This document shows positions 8,407 through 15,515 of a stretch of 20,668 bases of DNA, in pieces (position 1 is the stretch's first letter; each line of letters opens with the position of its first letter). The DNA is taken from positions 1 through 20,668 of the forward strand of contig CAJUFP010000094.1 in the NCBI GenBank assembly GCA_910585645.1. Direction: 5' to 3'. The notes under the pieces are model-generated. The model saw only the letters and a program-made list of their open reading frames with translations, was not told where the DNA came from and did not search any database. The position numbers and the translations under genes were made by a program. Origin of the DNA: an uncultured Hungatella sp. Lineage in GTDB: Bacteria > Bacillota > Clostridia > Lachnospirales > Lachnospiraceae.

Positions 8407-9402
8407 ATGAAAGTTACGGAACTTAGAAAACTGCTTGGCGAGGCGGACCGGGAGCGGATGGAAAAGGCCTTTGTGGAGAGCTATAAAAGCGTGCCAAAGG
8501 CGAAAAAGGAAGAACTTGACCTGCTGATCACCAGCATTTTAGAGGGTAAGGACCCAAAGAAGGGGGGCAAAAATGAGAACCTGGATTTTGACGCGCTGGA
8601 GCGGGAGATCACCACATTTTTGGAAAACGCGTACGCCCAGAACTATTTTGTGCCAAACAGGGTCGTTCCCAAAAACCAGCGCCCCAAATGGCGATTTCTG
8701 GTGAAGGGCTATCTAAAGCAGCTGGAGAAGATTCCGGCAGAGAGCGAATATCATCCCAGGGCGGTGAAAGCGCTGAGGGAACTGTATCACATGCTCTGTT
8801 ATGGGTGTTCATACGGTATCTTTTCTACGGACGATACCTTCCGCTCAATCGGATGGGAACAGCCAAAGGTGTTTCAAATGCTGGTGAAGAAAACATTTTC
8901 TCAGGGGTACTCCAAAGAGGATATCAGGCAGATGGTTCTGGACGGGTGTACGGGAGGGCTCAGCAGGGAGTGCATCCATGAGGCAATGATGATCGTTCTT
9001 CTTGGGGAGCTGAGAACCAGCGATGTGAAATACCTGGCTATTGAGGCGGCAAAAGAACTGGTGGCTGAGCAAAAAGACAAATTAAAAGCATTAAAGAAAC
9101 ATGATTACGGACAGTATAATCTTAAGGAGGCTGTTAATAAACTGTGCGGTATGATCCTTATGCTCTCCATAGAACTTGGGGATACGGAAGAAGGGGTTGA
9201 TTATTTTTTCCGGACATCCATGGAATACAGCAAAGAGATTACATTGTTTGTGGCTCTGCGGTATGGGGATTTTGTGGGAGATGAAAGGGTGTGGGTGTGG
9301 ATCTATGAGTACGGGGTGAAGAAAGGCATAGAGCCAAGGGAACAGCTGAGGCGGGAATACGAGGAAATAAAGAAAGAGCTGAAGAAAGGGGAGAGGAAAT
9401 GA
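8407..9402 (+). CDS. unrecognised 331-aa protein coupled to ADP-ribosylglycohydrolase
   Basis: I do not recognise a named family. The protein is highly charged and predominantly helical. It has an N-terminal segment MKVTELRKLLGEADRERMEKAF, a linker rich in K and G near residue 50, and a long helical body with YHMLCYGCSYGIFSTDDTFRSIGW and LDGCTGGLSRECIHEAMM. It ends in a basic KKELKKGERK tail. No signal peptide or membrane segment is apparent. AAAAAGGAG precedes ATG 8407. Its stop overlaps the next start as ATGA (9399-9402), so it should be translated in step with the ADP-ribosylglycohydrolase. That suggests a partner, substrate or regulator of ADP-ribose turnover; this is inference from context only. 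Confidence 0.8.
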   Translation: MKVTELRKLLGEADRERMEKAFVESYKSVPKAKKEELDLLITSILEGKDPKKGGKNENLDFDALEREITTFLENAYAQNYFVPNRVVPKNQRPKWRFLVKGYLKQLEKIPAESEYHPRAVKALRELYHMLCYGCSYGIFSTDDTFRSIGWEQPKVFQMLVKKTFSQGYSKEDIRQMVLDGCTGGLSRECIHEAMMIVLLGELRTSDVKYLAIEAAKELVAEQKDKLKALKKHDYGQYNLKEAVNKLCGMILMLSIELGDTEEGVDYFFRTSMEYSKEITLFVALRYGDFVGDERVWVWIYEYGVKKGIEPREQLRREYEEIKKELKKGERK

Positions 9403-10532
9403 CCAGACAGGACAGGATCGCAGGGGGCTTGTATGGGCTGCTGATCGGCGACGCTCTTGGGGTTCCCTATGAGTTTTACAGGGCGGATGAGCTGCCAATG
9501 TATGAGGAAATTGAGATGGTCCCTCCGGCGGGCTTTCAGAAGACCTACCAAGATGTGGAGGCGGGAACCTGGTCGGACGACGGAGCCCAGGCCCTCTGTT
9601 TGCTTGACAGCCTGCTTAAGACAGGAAGATTTTCCCTGGAGGATTTTTCAAAAGGCGTGTCCTCCTGGTATGAGGACGGGGTGTGGGCAGTGGACGGGAA
9701 GGTGTTTGATGTGGGGATTCAGACGGCATATGCCCTGAACGCCTATAAAAAGGGAGTCTCTCCGGAGGAATGCGGACTTCTGAACCCGGAAGGAAAGGGA
9801 AACGGGGCGCTGATGCGGGTTCTGCCTCTGGCGCTGTGGCATGGTCTTTGCCGTGGCGGGGAAGACTGTGAGGGCCTGGAATGTGGAAGTGATAAAGGGC
9901 AGGCCCAGGGCAGCGGGGATGGGGCAGGCGGCGACGGCGGCAGCAGGGATGGGGCAGGCGGCGACGGCGGCAGCAGGGATGGGGCAGGCGGCGACGGCGG
10001 CAGCAGGGATGGGGCAGGCGGCGATGGCGACAGCAGGGACCGGGACAGGCAGCTGGTTTTGGATGCCCACAGGCAATGTCTTATTACCCATGGGAATATC
10101 TGTAATCAGGTGTGCTGCGCTCTGTACTGCCTTGTGGCCAGCAGACTGATGGACGGCCTGGATGCCCGCCAGGCTGTGGAGAGAGGAGTGGCAGACCTTC
10201 GGCGGATCTATGAGGATATGCCGGAGTATAGAGAAGAGCTGGAGTGGAGCATACGGCCGGATCTGCCCTGGGAAGGCCAGGGAACAGGGTATGTGGTGGA
10301 CTGTCTGCGCAGCGCGTTTATGATACTCATGGAGGCGGACAGCTATGAGGACGGGGTAAAGCGGGCTGTTTTACTTGGAAATGACACAGATACCACCGCC
10401 TGCGTGCTGGGCGGGCTTTTGGGAATCCTGTATGGGATACAGGGGATCCCCGGACGGTGGATCGCCATGCTCAGGGAGCGGGACAAGGTGGAAGGGCTTT
10501 TGGAAGCTCTGCTCAGCAGGGCAGGGGAATGA
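9399..10532 (+). CDS. ADP-ribosylglycohydrolase (ARH/DraG family)
   Basis: The enzyme family removes ADP-ribose from proteins or other acceptors using two Mg2+ ions. The N-terminal QDRIAGGLYGLLIGDALGVPYE segment, the metal motif GTWSDDGAQAL (T57, S59, D60, D61) and the C-terminal metal motif GNDTDTTA (D329, D331, T332) are all present, so the active site looks complete. Length is 377 aa; about 45-50 residues are extra. These form a Gly/Asp/Ser/Arg-rich insertion at about residues 165-218 made of 10-aa repeats. The insertion lies between GNGALMRVLPLAL and CLITHGN, where relatives have a short loop. The start overlaps the upstream gene by ATGA. It is convergent with the HAD phosphatase gene, with only 10 bp between stops. 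The acceptor is unknown: protein, DNA, RNA or a small molecule. Confidence 0.92.
   Translation: MTRQDRIAGGLYGLLIGDALGVPYEFYRADELPMYEEIEMVPPAGFQKTYQDVEAGTWSDDGAQALCLLDSLLKTGRFSLEDFSKGVSSWYEDGVWAVDGKVFDVGIQTAYALNAYKKGVSPEECGLLNPEGKGNGALMRVLPLALWHGLCRGGEDCEGLECGSDKGQAQGSGDGAGGDGGSRDGAGGDGGSRDGAGGDGGSRDGAGGDGDSRDRDRQLVLDAHRQCLITHGNICNQVCCALYCLVASRLMDGLDARQAVERGVADLRRIYEDMPEYREELEWSIRPDLPWEGQGTGYVVDCLRSAFMILMEADSYEDGVKRAVLLGNDTDTTACVLGGLLGILYGIQGIPGRWIAMLRERDKVEGLLEALLSRAGE
9911..10040 (+). repeat. 30-bp minisatellite inside the ARH gene
   Basis: Four consecutive 30-bp units (9911-9940, 9941-9970, 9971-10000, 10001-10030) plus a degenerate fifth start. Units 2 and 3 are identical; units 1 and 4 differ at a few bases. 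Because 30 is a multiple of 3, each unit adds DGAGGDGGSR, so copy-number change keeps the frame. Confidence 0.95.
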
Positions 10533-10542
10533 ATGAGACGTA

Positions 10543-11331
10543 TTATTTTCCTGTCAGATACTCCACCGCGCGCAAAAGCCCGTCCCTGTCAATGGGATCC
10601 GTGACAAAATCAGCGGCGGCTTTCACCTGGTCATTGGCGTTGCCCATGGCGATCCCCACCCCTGCGTAGCGGATCATGGGAATGTCGTTGAATCCGTCTC
10701 CGATGGCCGCGATCTCCTCCCTGGCAAATCCATACCCCTCGATGACCTTCTCAATGCCCAGCTGTTTGCTGCCGCCCTTTGGGGTGACGTCGTAGGCGCC
10801 TCCGGCGTGCCACAGGGTAATGTCGCACAGGGGCAGGCGGGCGGACAAAAAGTCCTGGGACAGCCCGTCGGTGTAGGGGATCATCTGGTAAACAGGCCGG
10901 GTTAAGCCTTGCTCCATGTGAGGCTTAACAGGGGGGACGGCTGTGCCGATCTGGGCCTGGACTTTTTCAAGCTGAGGGGTGACGCGGTTTACATACATGG
11001 CGTCCTTCTCCATGAAGATGAGGGCAAACCCCATCTCGCGGGCCAGGGCAAGCATGGCCTGCTTCTGGGAGAGGGGGATAGGGTTTTCGTACAGGATACG
11101 GCCGTGGCGGTCCAGGCAGAGACTTCCGTTGAGAAGGACGTAGCCGTCAAAGACAAGACCGTCCAGGAGATTTTCCTCCTGAATCTCCAAAAGGTGCCTG
11201 CCTGTGGCGATGAAACAGCGGATGCCGTGGTTTTCGGCCAGCTCTATGGCCCTGCGGGTTCCGGGGCGGATGCCCTTCTCCGTGAAATCTCTCAAAGTTC
11301 CGTCAATGTCAAAGAAGATGGCTTTTATCAT
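10543..11331 (-). CDS. Cof-type HAD-superfamily hydrolase (phosphatase)
   Basis: This 262-aa protein has all four HAD motifs: FFDIDGTL (nucleophile D8, acid D10), FIATGR (motif II, T43), the GGSK lysine of motif III, and IAAIGDGFNDIPMI (motif IV). The large cap between motifs II and III places it in subclass IIB (Cof-like), which dephosphorylates small sugar phosphates or nucleotides; the substrate cannot be read from sequence. AAGGAG precedes ATG 11331 by 6 nt. It is 26 bp downstream of the WYL gene on the same strand, with no terminator between, so it is probably the third gene of that operon. Confidence 0.93.
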   Translation of the reverse strand: MIKAIFFDIDGTLRDFTEKGIRPGTRRAIELAENHGIRCFIATGRHLLEIQEENLLDGLVFDGYVLLNGSLCLDRHGRILYENPIPLSQKQAMLALAREMGFALIFMEKDAMYVNRVTPQLEKVQAQIGTAVPPVKPHMEQGLTRPVYQMIPYTDGLSQDFLSARLPLCDITLWHAGGAYDVTPKGGSKQLGIEKVIEGYGFAREEIAAIGDGFNDIPMIRYAGVGIAMGNANDQVKAAADFVTDPIDRDGLLRAVEYLTGK

Positions 11332-11357
11332 AGAAACTCCTTTCTATTATGCAGGAA

Positions 11358-12392
11358 TCAGCATACCACAGGCGGCGGCTCCTGTCCATGTCTTTTCTTC
11401 GCGAGAAGGGCCTGCTTCCGGACCCGCTCCCCCATCTGTTCGAGGAAGGATTCGGGCCCAAGGACCTTGATCACCGGCCCGAAGGACAGCACCTGGATCA
11501 GCAGTTCGGTCTCCCACCGCTTGTCATAGTAGATGGTGCAGCGGTAGGCGTTGGAGTCTTTCATCCGCTCCACTTTTTTCTGATAGCAGGAGAAGTGGAG
11601 CAGGGCCCGCTCCAGGGCATTGCGCCTGGTGGTGATCTCTAAAATGAGAGGCTGGGGACACAGGGCCCGGTCCAGAAATTGGTCCACGTCAACCTGGGAG
11701 GGGAAGAGGGAATCCGTCTTTTTTACGGACAGAATCCTGGCCGCGTTTAAGACATCCATCCGCTGTCTGCCGGTTTTGGTAAGGCCCATGGCAAAGAGGC
11801 GGAATTTGCCGTCCCGCTGTCCGTACTCTAAGCGGCAGGGAAGCCAGGTCCGGGACAGGACGCGGTCCTTCCGGGACAGATAGTCCACAGACAGGAAACG
11901 TCTTTCCCCCAGTGCCTCCAGGATGGTGTGCATGTGCCGGCGGTACATCACCGACGAAAAGGGGTCATGGTCCCGGTACTGGTCGAAAAGGCAGAAGTCA
12001 GACAGGCGAAAGAGCGGGTTTGTGTCAGCCAGGAAGTCCTCCAGATCCGTCAGCTGCTCATCGGTGAAGAACAGGCGGATGCGGGGGTCGGCTGTCAGCG
12101 CCTTCAGCCAGGACTTTTGCAGTTTTGTCAGGGGCTGGGGAAAGACAGGATTTTTTAAGGCGCAGGAGTACGCGGGGGGAGAGGTGTTCTCCCGGCGCAG
12201 AAAGGGCCAGTCCCCCTTTAGGAGCCGGGGGACGATGGCCAGGGCGCTCTCGTCATAGCCGTAAGTCCGGGCCAGGGTTTCGATTTGGCTGCGGGTCAGG
12301 GGATGGAGGGCAGCCTCATGGAGGATTTTGGCCACTACCTGGTAGTAGCAGGTGTAGAGTTCCGAAAAAAGGGGGAGATCAGTTTTGCTCAT
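11358..12392 (-). CDS. WYL-domain transcriptional regulator (second of a tandem pair)
   Basis: The 344-aa protein has an N-terminal helical region without an obvious classical HTH (SRSQIETLARTYGYDESAL-like segment near residues 35-50). The WYL-type core follows, roughly residues 155-235: RRFLSVDYLSRKDR, TWLPCRLEYGQRDGKFRLFAMGL and RQRMDVLNAARI. A C-terminal WCX-like region contains ILEITTRRNALERALLHFS. WYL domains sense nucleic-acid or nucleotide ligands in several bacterial regulators. It overlaps the upstream WYL gene by 14 bp (12379-12392), so the two are translationally coupled and probably act as a heterodimer, as PafB/PafC do; that last point is inference. Confidence 0.8.
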   Translation of the reverse strand: MSKTDLPLFSELYTCYYQVVAKILHEAALHPLTRSQIETLARTYGYDESALAIVPRLLKGDWPFLRRENTSPPAYSCALKNPVFPQPLTKLQKSWLKALTADPRIRLFFTDEQLTDLEDFLADTNPLFRLSDFCLFDQYRDHDPFSSVMYRRHMHTILEALGERRFLSVDYLSRKDRVLSRTWLPCRLEYGQRDGKFRLFAMGLTKTGRQRMDVLNAARILSVKKTDSLFPSQVDVDQFLDRALCPQPLILEITTRRNALERALLHFSCYQKKVERMKDSNAYRCTIYYDKRWETELLIQVLSFGPVIKVLGPESFLEQMGERVRKQALLAKKRHGQEPPPVVC

Positions 12393-13644
12393 GGTCCGTG
12401 GTTTCTCCTGTCTGTAAATAGTAGTTTTCCATCATTTCCATATCATCCCAGAACCGTTTTTCCACAGCTTTGTTGGAACAGTGAAAGGCGCGGATCCTGC
12501 CGGTAAAGCTTTTGACCCAGGGGAGAAGTTCCCTGGAGTCCAGACACTGGCGGCTGTACTCATACACACCCGGTTCCAGGCGTTTTAGGGCGCCGCCCCT
12601 CCCCTCCCGCGTCAGGCGGGTCAGGATAAAGTCCTCCTCAATCTCATCAAATTCGATCTCCATGGACACCTGTTCCGGCTCCTGATTTGGGGTTCCTCCC
12701 AGAGATACGCCCCACATCAAGGGGAGGGCGGCCTGCAGATCTTCCATATGAGTATCCCAGTCCTCATCGGTTTGAAGAACCTGCACATTTTGGACGGAGT
12801 CCAGGCGGACGGAGGTGAGGCGACGGGGACGCTCCTGCCTGACGCACACATACCGGCGGCCTGTCTGGGCGCTGGTGAGGATCTTTAAGGGGGAGACAGT
12901 CAGGGTGTCCGTGCGGCGGGTCTTGGTGCTTTTCACTGTCAGGAGGATCTTCTGCTTTCCCTCTATGGCGCCGAGAATCGGGAGGAGGACTTCATCCTCC
13001 AGGGTGTGTATCAGGTAATCGCTGCGGAAACGGAAGTATGTATTGGTTTCGTTCCAGAAATCCAGGATGGTGCTGCCCACAAAGCCGAAGGGAGCGATGC
13101 CCTGGAAGAAGCCGACTGCCATGGTCAGGGCTGGAAACAGGGACGGGTGGGTGCGGGCCGGTGGGAGGGCTTTGCGGTAGAGGTACTGTTTTCCCTGTTT
13201 TTCTTTTGTGATAAACCCCTCTTTCTCCCAGAGGGACAGTTTGCGCCGGATGGTCTGGGTGTCAGAAAGGCAGTGATACGTTTCCTGGAGCCCGTCGGCG
13301 ATCCTTTCCAGGCTTTGGGGCTGTCCGTCAGAGAGAAGATCGGACAGGAGAAAGCGCAGGGTGATGTCATTGTCCGTGAAGGTCTTGGACTTCCATGCCT
13401 GGTACAGGGGATTGACTGCCATGCGGCCGGAGTCCAGGGTGAGAAATACGGACTTTTTGTGGCCGCTCTGGTCAAAGCGGATGTAGTCCCCAAACCAGCT
13501 CTCCATGCGGCGGCGCTGATTGTCGTAGGTTCTGCCGCTCTTTTCCCTGAAATCCTCACGGGTCTTGAAGCCGTAGATGTAGAAATCCCGGACATAGGAG
13601 CGGATCTTGTCAAATTGTCGGATGAGTTCTTTGTATTGGGACAT
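12379..13644 (-). CDS. WYL-domain transcriptional regulator with winged HTH (first of a tandem pair)
   Basis: At 421 aa it starts MSQYKELIRQFDKIRSYVRDF. A DeoR-like winged helix is visible around residues 110-150 (SLERIADGLQETYHCLSDTQTIRRKLSLWEKEG-type pattern, then a KQGKQYLYRK wing). The WYL region follows (KQKILLTVKSTKTRR..., SPLKILTSAQTGRRYVCV, RRLTSVRLDSVQNVQVL) and then a WCX-like C-terminus. ATG 13644 has AAAAGGA about 9 nt upstream; the in-frame ATG at 13704 would start inside the predicted promoter. It is divergent from the structured RNA and slipin gene, which are its most obvious regulatory targets. Confidence 0.85.
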   Translation of the reverse strand: MSQYKELIRQFDKIRSYVRDFYIYGFKTREDFREKSGRTYDNQRRRMESWFGDYIRFDQSGHKKSVFLTLDSGRMAVNPLYQAWKSKTFTDNDITLRFLLSDLLSDGQPQSLERIADGLQETYHCLSDTQTIRRKLSLWEKEGFITKEKQGKQYLYRKALPPARTHPSLFPALTMAVGFFQGIAPFGFVGSTILDFWNETNTYFRFRSDYLIHTLEDEVLLPILGAIEGKQKILLTVKSTKTRRTDTLTVSPLKILTSAQTGRRYVCVRQERPRRLTSVRLDSVQNVQVLQTDEDWDTHMEDLQAALPLMWGVSLGGTPNQEPEQVSMEIEFDEIEEDFILTRLTREGRGGALKRLEPGVYEYSRQCLDSRELLPWVKSFTGRIRAFHCSNKAVEKRFWDDMEMMENYYLQTGETTDHEQN

Positions 13645-13692
13645 GGCTTGGGTTCCTTTTGTGTTTTGAGAGTATTTCTGGTGTATGGTTTC

Positions 13693-13721
13693 AGGATAAT
13701 CCAATGGAAGCGTTCTGTCAA
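13693..13721 (-). promoter_or_regulatory. sigma-A promoter of the WYL-WYL-HAD operon
   Basis: On the minus strand TTGACA (13721-13716) and TATCCT (13698-13693) are 17 bp apart. The predicted start is near 13686, leaving a leader of about 40 nt before ATG 13644. Confidence 0.7.
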
Positions 13722-13786
13722 CCGGACAGGAGTGAACAGGAATGAAAACTTCGCAGTGTTTTTGAAATGATAAATGGTTTGGACTG

Positions 13787-13795
13787 TGGTAGCAT
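13787..13795 (+). promoter_or_regulatory. possible extended -10 promoter for the structured RNA and slipin
   Basis: TGGTAGCAT fits an extended -10 (TGnTAnnAT). No good -35 is at 17 bp (TTGAAA at 13762-13767 is too far), suggesting an activator-dependent promoter. The predicted start at about 13801-13803 coincides with the base of the first RNA hairpin. Confidence 0.35.
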
Positions 13796-13800
13796 TAAGA

Positions 13801-13990
13801 CACCGAAGAGGTGACGGTTCCGGCTTACAGTTAAGGCGTTCTGCCTGACGGTGCCGCCTGCGCTGCAGTGTGGTATGCCGCGGGAGCCGTGGAAAACAAG
13901 ACTTGATACACGTGGGTTCGAATCCCACCGGTGAAAACCGTTGCGTAGTGGTTAAAGCAGTCAACAGACACCTTCCAAGTGTCCACAGGA
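13801..13990 (+). ncRNA. tRNA-mimicking, Y RNA-like structured RNA (circularly permuted cloverleaf core)
   Basis: Hairpin CACC/GGTG (13801-13813) leads into an 8-bp stem (13814-13821 with 13883-13890, one G-U) enclosing hairpin 13830-13849. The tRNA-like core follows: anticodon-stem 3' strand TTGAT (13903-13907), 4-nt variable loop, T-stem GTGGG/CCCAC with loop TTCGAAT (13912-13928), and acceptor-like helix CGGT/ACCG capped by GAAA (13929-13940). Then come TT as positions 8-9, a D-arm (13943-13958) with A14, G15, GG (13950-13951) and A21, one base as position 26, and the anticodon-stem 5' strand GTCAA (13960-13964). Order and spacings match a tRNA opened at the anticodon stem and closed at the acceptor, the published design of bacterial Y RNAs. 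A hairpin with loop CTTCCAA (13967-13983) follows. Not a working tRNA: the acceptor has 4 bp and no CCA end. Transcript ends are not known. Confidence 0.75.
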
Positions 13991-14350
13991 AAGAGGAAGA
14001 CGTGGAATCCGCCGGCAGCGCCTGTTTGCTGAGGGAGGCAGGATGGAGCTTCATCCCATCCCCTTCCCGACGGCAAGGCCTTGCGGCAGGAGACGCGCCA
14101 GCGCCGCCTTAGACGGGCAGAGCGGGAGATATCCCATGTCCCGGAGTCCGGGGACGGACATGGCCTTTAAAGCCTTTGCGCCTTTGCGCAGGGACAAAAG
14201 GGCATGGGTCGTTTCCCGAAAACGGGAAGCCGGATATGGAACGCCTGGCCGATAGGATGGCCCGCAGCGTTTTCTGCGGCGGATTCCGGGTCGGAATCGG
14301 AGACACCCAGACAGGGAAATGAAACATCAGAGATTGTGAGGAGGGATAAC
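13991..14350 (+). promoter_or_regulatory. hairpin-rich non-coding leader before the slipin gene
   Basis: No gene is credible here. The stretch instead holds a series of perfect stem-loops: GGATG/CATCC (14041-14056), GCAAGGCCTTGC (14073-14084), CATGTCC/GGACATG (14135-14162), TGCGC/GCGCA with loop CTTT (14177-14190), TTCCCG/CGGGAA with loop AAAA (14213-14228), CCGCAG/CTGCGG (14262-14279), and GATTCCG/CGGAATC with loop GGT (14282-14298). None has a T-tract, so read-through from the tRNA-like RNA into the slipin gene is plausible. It may be part of one long structured RNA or a processed leader. Confidence 0.6.
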
Positions 14351-15445
14351 ATGAAATATCAGATCAACCAGAACCAGTGCGGGTTTTTGCTGAAGGACGG
14401 CCGCTTTGTGCGGACACTTTACTGCGGAACGCACCGTTTCGTGAAAGCGTTAGGTTATGAAGCGGTGGTGGAGGATATGGAGGGCGCCGTGAAGTTCGAC
14501 AAGGTGCCAAAGGAGATTCTGCTTGAGGAGGATAAGGCATTTGCCGGGAAAGTGCTTCGGATCATGATCCCTGAGGGCCATGTGGGAATCCTGAAGGAGA
14601 ACGGGGTGGCAAAGAAGGTGCTGACGGAGGGGGAGTATGTGTACTGGAATGTGTGGAACCGATACGGCGTGGAACTTCTGGACATGAGGGAGCCGGAGGC
14701 GGCCGGAAGCGTCAGCAAGGCCTCCATGGCCCAGATTCCTCTGAAATATTACAAGAAAATAGAGATTCAGCCGGGAGAGCTGGGGATTTTGTACTACGAC
14801 AACCAGGTGGTGAAAGAGCTTAAGACGGGGACGTACTACTACTGGGTGTACGCTAAGGATGTGGCGTGCCGGATCGTGGATTTGAAGGTGAGGCCCCTGG
14901 AGATATCGGGCCAGGAGATCCTGACGGCGGACAGAATCGGCATCCGGGTGAATCTGATGTGTACATACAGGGTGGTGGAGCCCAGGACCATGATCGAAAC
15001 CATCAAAAACCTGGAGAACCAGGTTTACGCCTGCGTGCAGCTGGTGATCAGGGAGTACATCGGAAGATACCGGCTGGATGAGCTTTTGGAGCAGAAGGAG
15101 GAGATATCCCGGTTTATTCTGGAGAGACTGCGCCAGGAGGAGAAGGGGTACTGCATTGAGTTTCGCAGCGCGGGAATCAAGGACATCATCCTGCCGGGGG
15201 AGATTCGGGATATTATGAACACGGTGCTGGTGGCGGAGAAACGGGCCCAGGCCAATGTGATCACCAGAAGGGAGGAGGTGGCTTCCACCAGGTCGCTGCT
15301 GAATACGGCAAGGCTGATGGATGAGAACAAGACGCTGTATAAGCTGAAGGAGATGGAGTGCCTGGAGCGGATATGCGCCCAGGTGGGCAATATCCAGGTG
15401 GGCGGCGGCGCGCTGCTGGAGCAGCTGCGGGAGTTGGTCAGGTGA
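14351..15445 (+). CDS. slipin-like SPFH/band 7 protein
   Basis: The 364-aa protein shows an SPFH/band 7 core: ISGQEILTADRIGIRVNLMCTYRVVEP, QLVIREYIGRYRLDELL and SAGIKDIILPGEIRDIMNTVLVAEKRAQANVITRREE are typical of slipins. A charged C-terminal helix (STRSLLNTARLMDENKTLYKLKEME) probably oligomerises. Unlike standard slipins it has no N-terminal membrane segment. Instead, three similar units occur at about residues 5-30, 74-99 and 141-165, each with a hydrophobic GxL/GxLxx strand, a G-rich turn and an aromatic strand (GFLLKDGRF, VGILKENGV, LGILYYDNQ). Start ATG 14351 has GGAGGGA 6 nt before it; the in-frame ATG at 14204 lies within RNA hairpins. Band 7 proteins are reported partners of RtcB/Y RNA repair operons, which fits the RNA upstream. 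An intrinsic terminator follows. Confidence 0.9.
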   Translation: MKYQINQNQCGFLLKDGRFVRTLYCGTHRFVKALGYEAVVEDMEGAVKFDKVPKEILLEEDKAFAGKVLRIMIPEGHVGILKENGVAKKVLTEGEYVYWNVWNRYGVELLDMREPEAAGSVSKASMAQIPLKYYKKIEIQPGELGILYYDNQVVKELKTGTYYYWVYAKDVACRIVDLKVRPLEISGQEILTADRIGIRVNLMCTYRVVEPRTMIETIKNLENQVYACVQLVIREYIGRYRLDELLEQKEEISRFILERLRQEEKGYCIEFRSAGIKDIILPGEIRDIMNTVLVAEKRAQANVITRREEVASTRSLLNTARLMDENKTLYKLKEMECLERICAQVGNIQVGGGALLEQLRELVR

Positions 15446-15460
15446 GGAGGAAGAAGGAGG

Positions 15461-15507
15461 AAAACTGCTGTTGGCGGCCATTTGTTTGGCTGCGTACGGC
15501 AGTTTTT
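15461..15507 (+). terminator. intrinsic terminator of the slipin gene
   Basis: AAAACTGC (15461-15468) pairs with GCAGTTTT (15499-15506), with an inner GCGGCC/GGCTGC helix and a T-run at the 3' side. Confidence 0.85.
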
Positions 15508-15515
15508 GTGTATTG

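Noticed and set aside
9911..10040. CRISPR array
   Set aside because: The 30-bp units are contiguous with no spacers and lie in frame inside a conserved coding gene.
13006..13770. 254-aa plus-strand open frame opposite the WYL gene
   Set aside because: It is antisense to a clear WYL-domain gene, has no family resemblance and no credible ribosome site.
13903..13983. A genuine tRNA-Gly(UCC) gene
   Set aside because: The T-arm precedes the D-arm, the acceptor-like helix has only 4 bp and is closed by a GAAA loop, and there is no CCA end. It is a mimic rather than a tRNA.
14204..14350. N-terminal extension of the slipin from ATG 14204
   Set aside because: The stretch is made of RNA hairpins, its translation is unlike the family, and ATG 14351 has a proper ribosome site.
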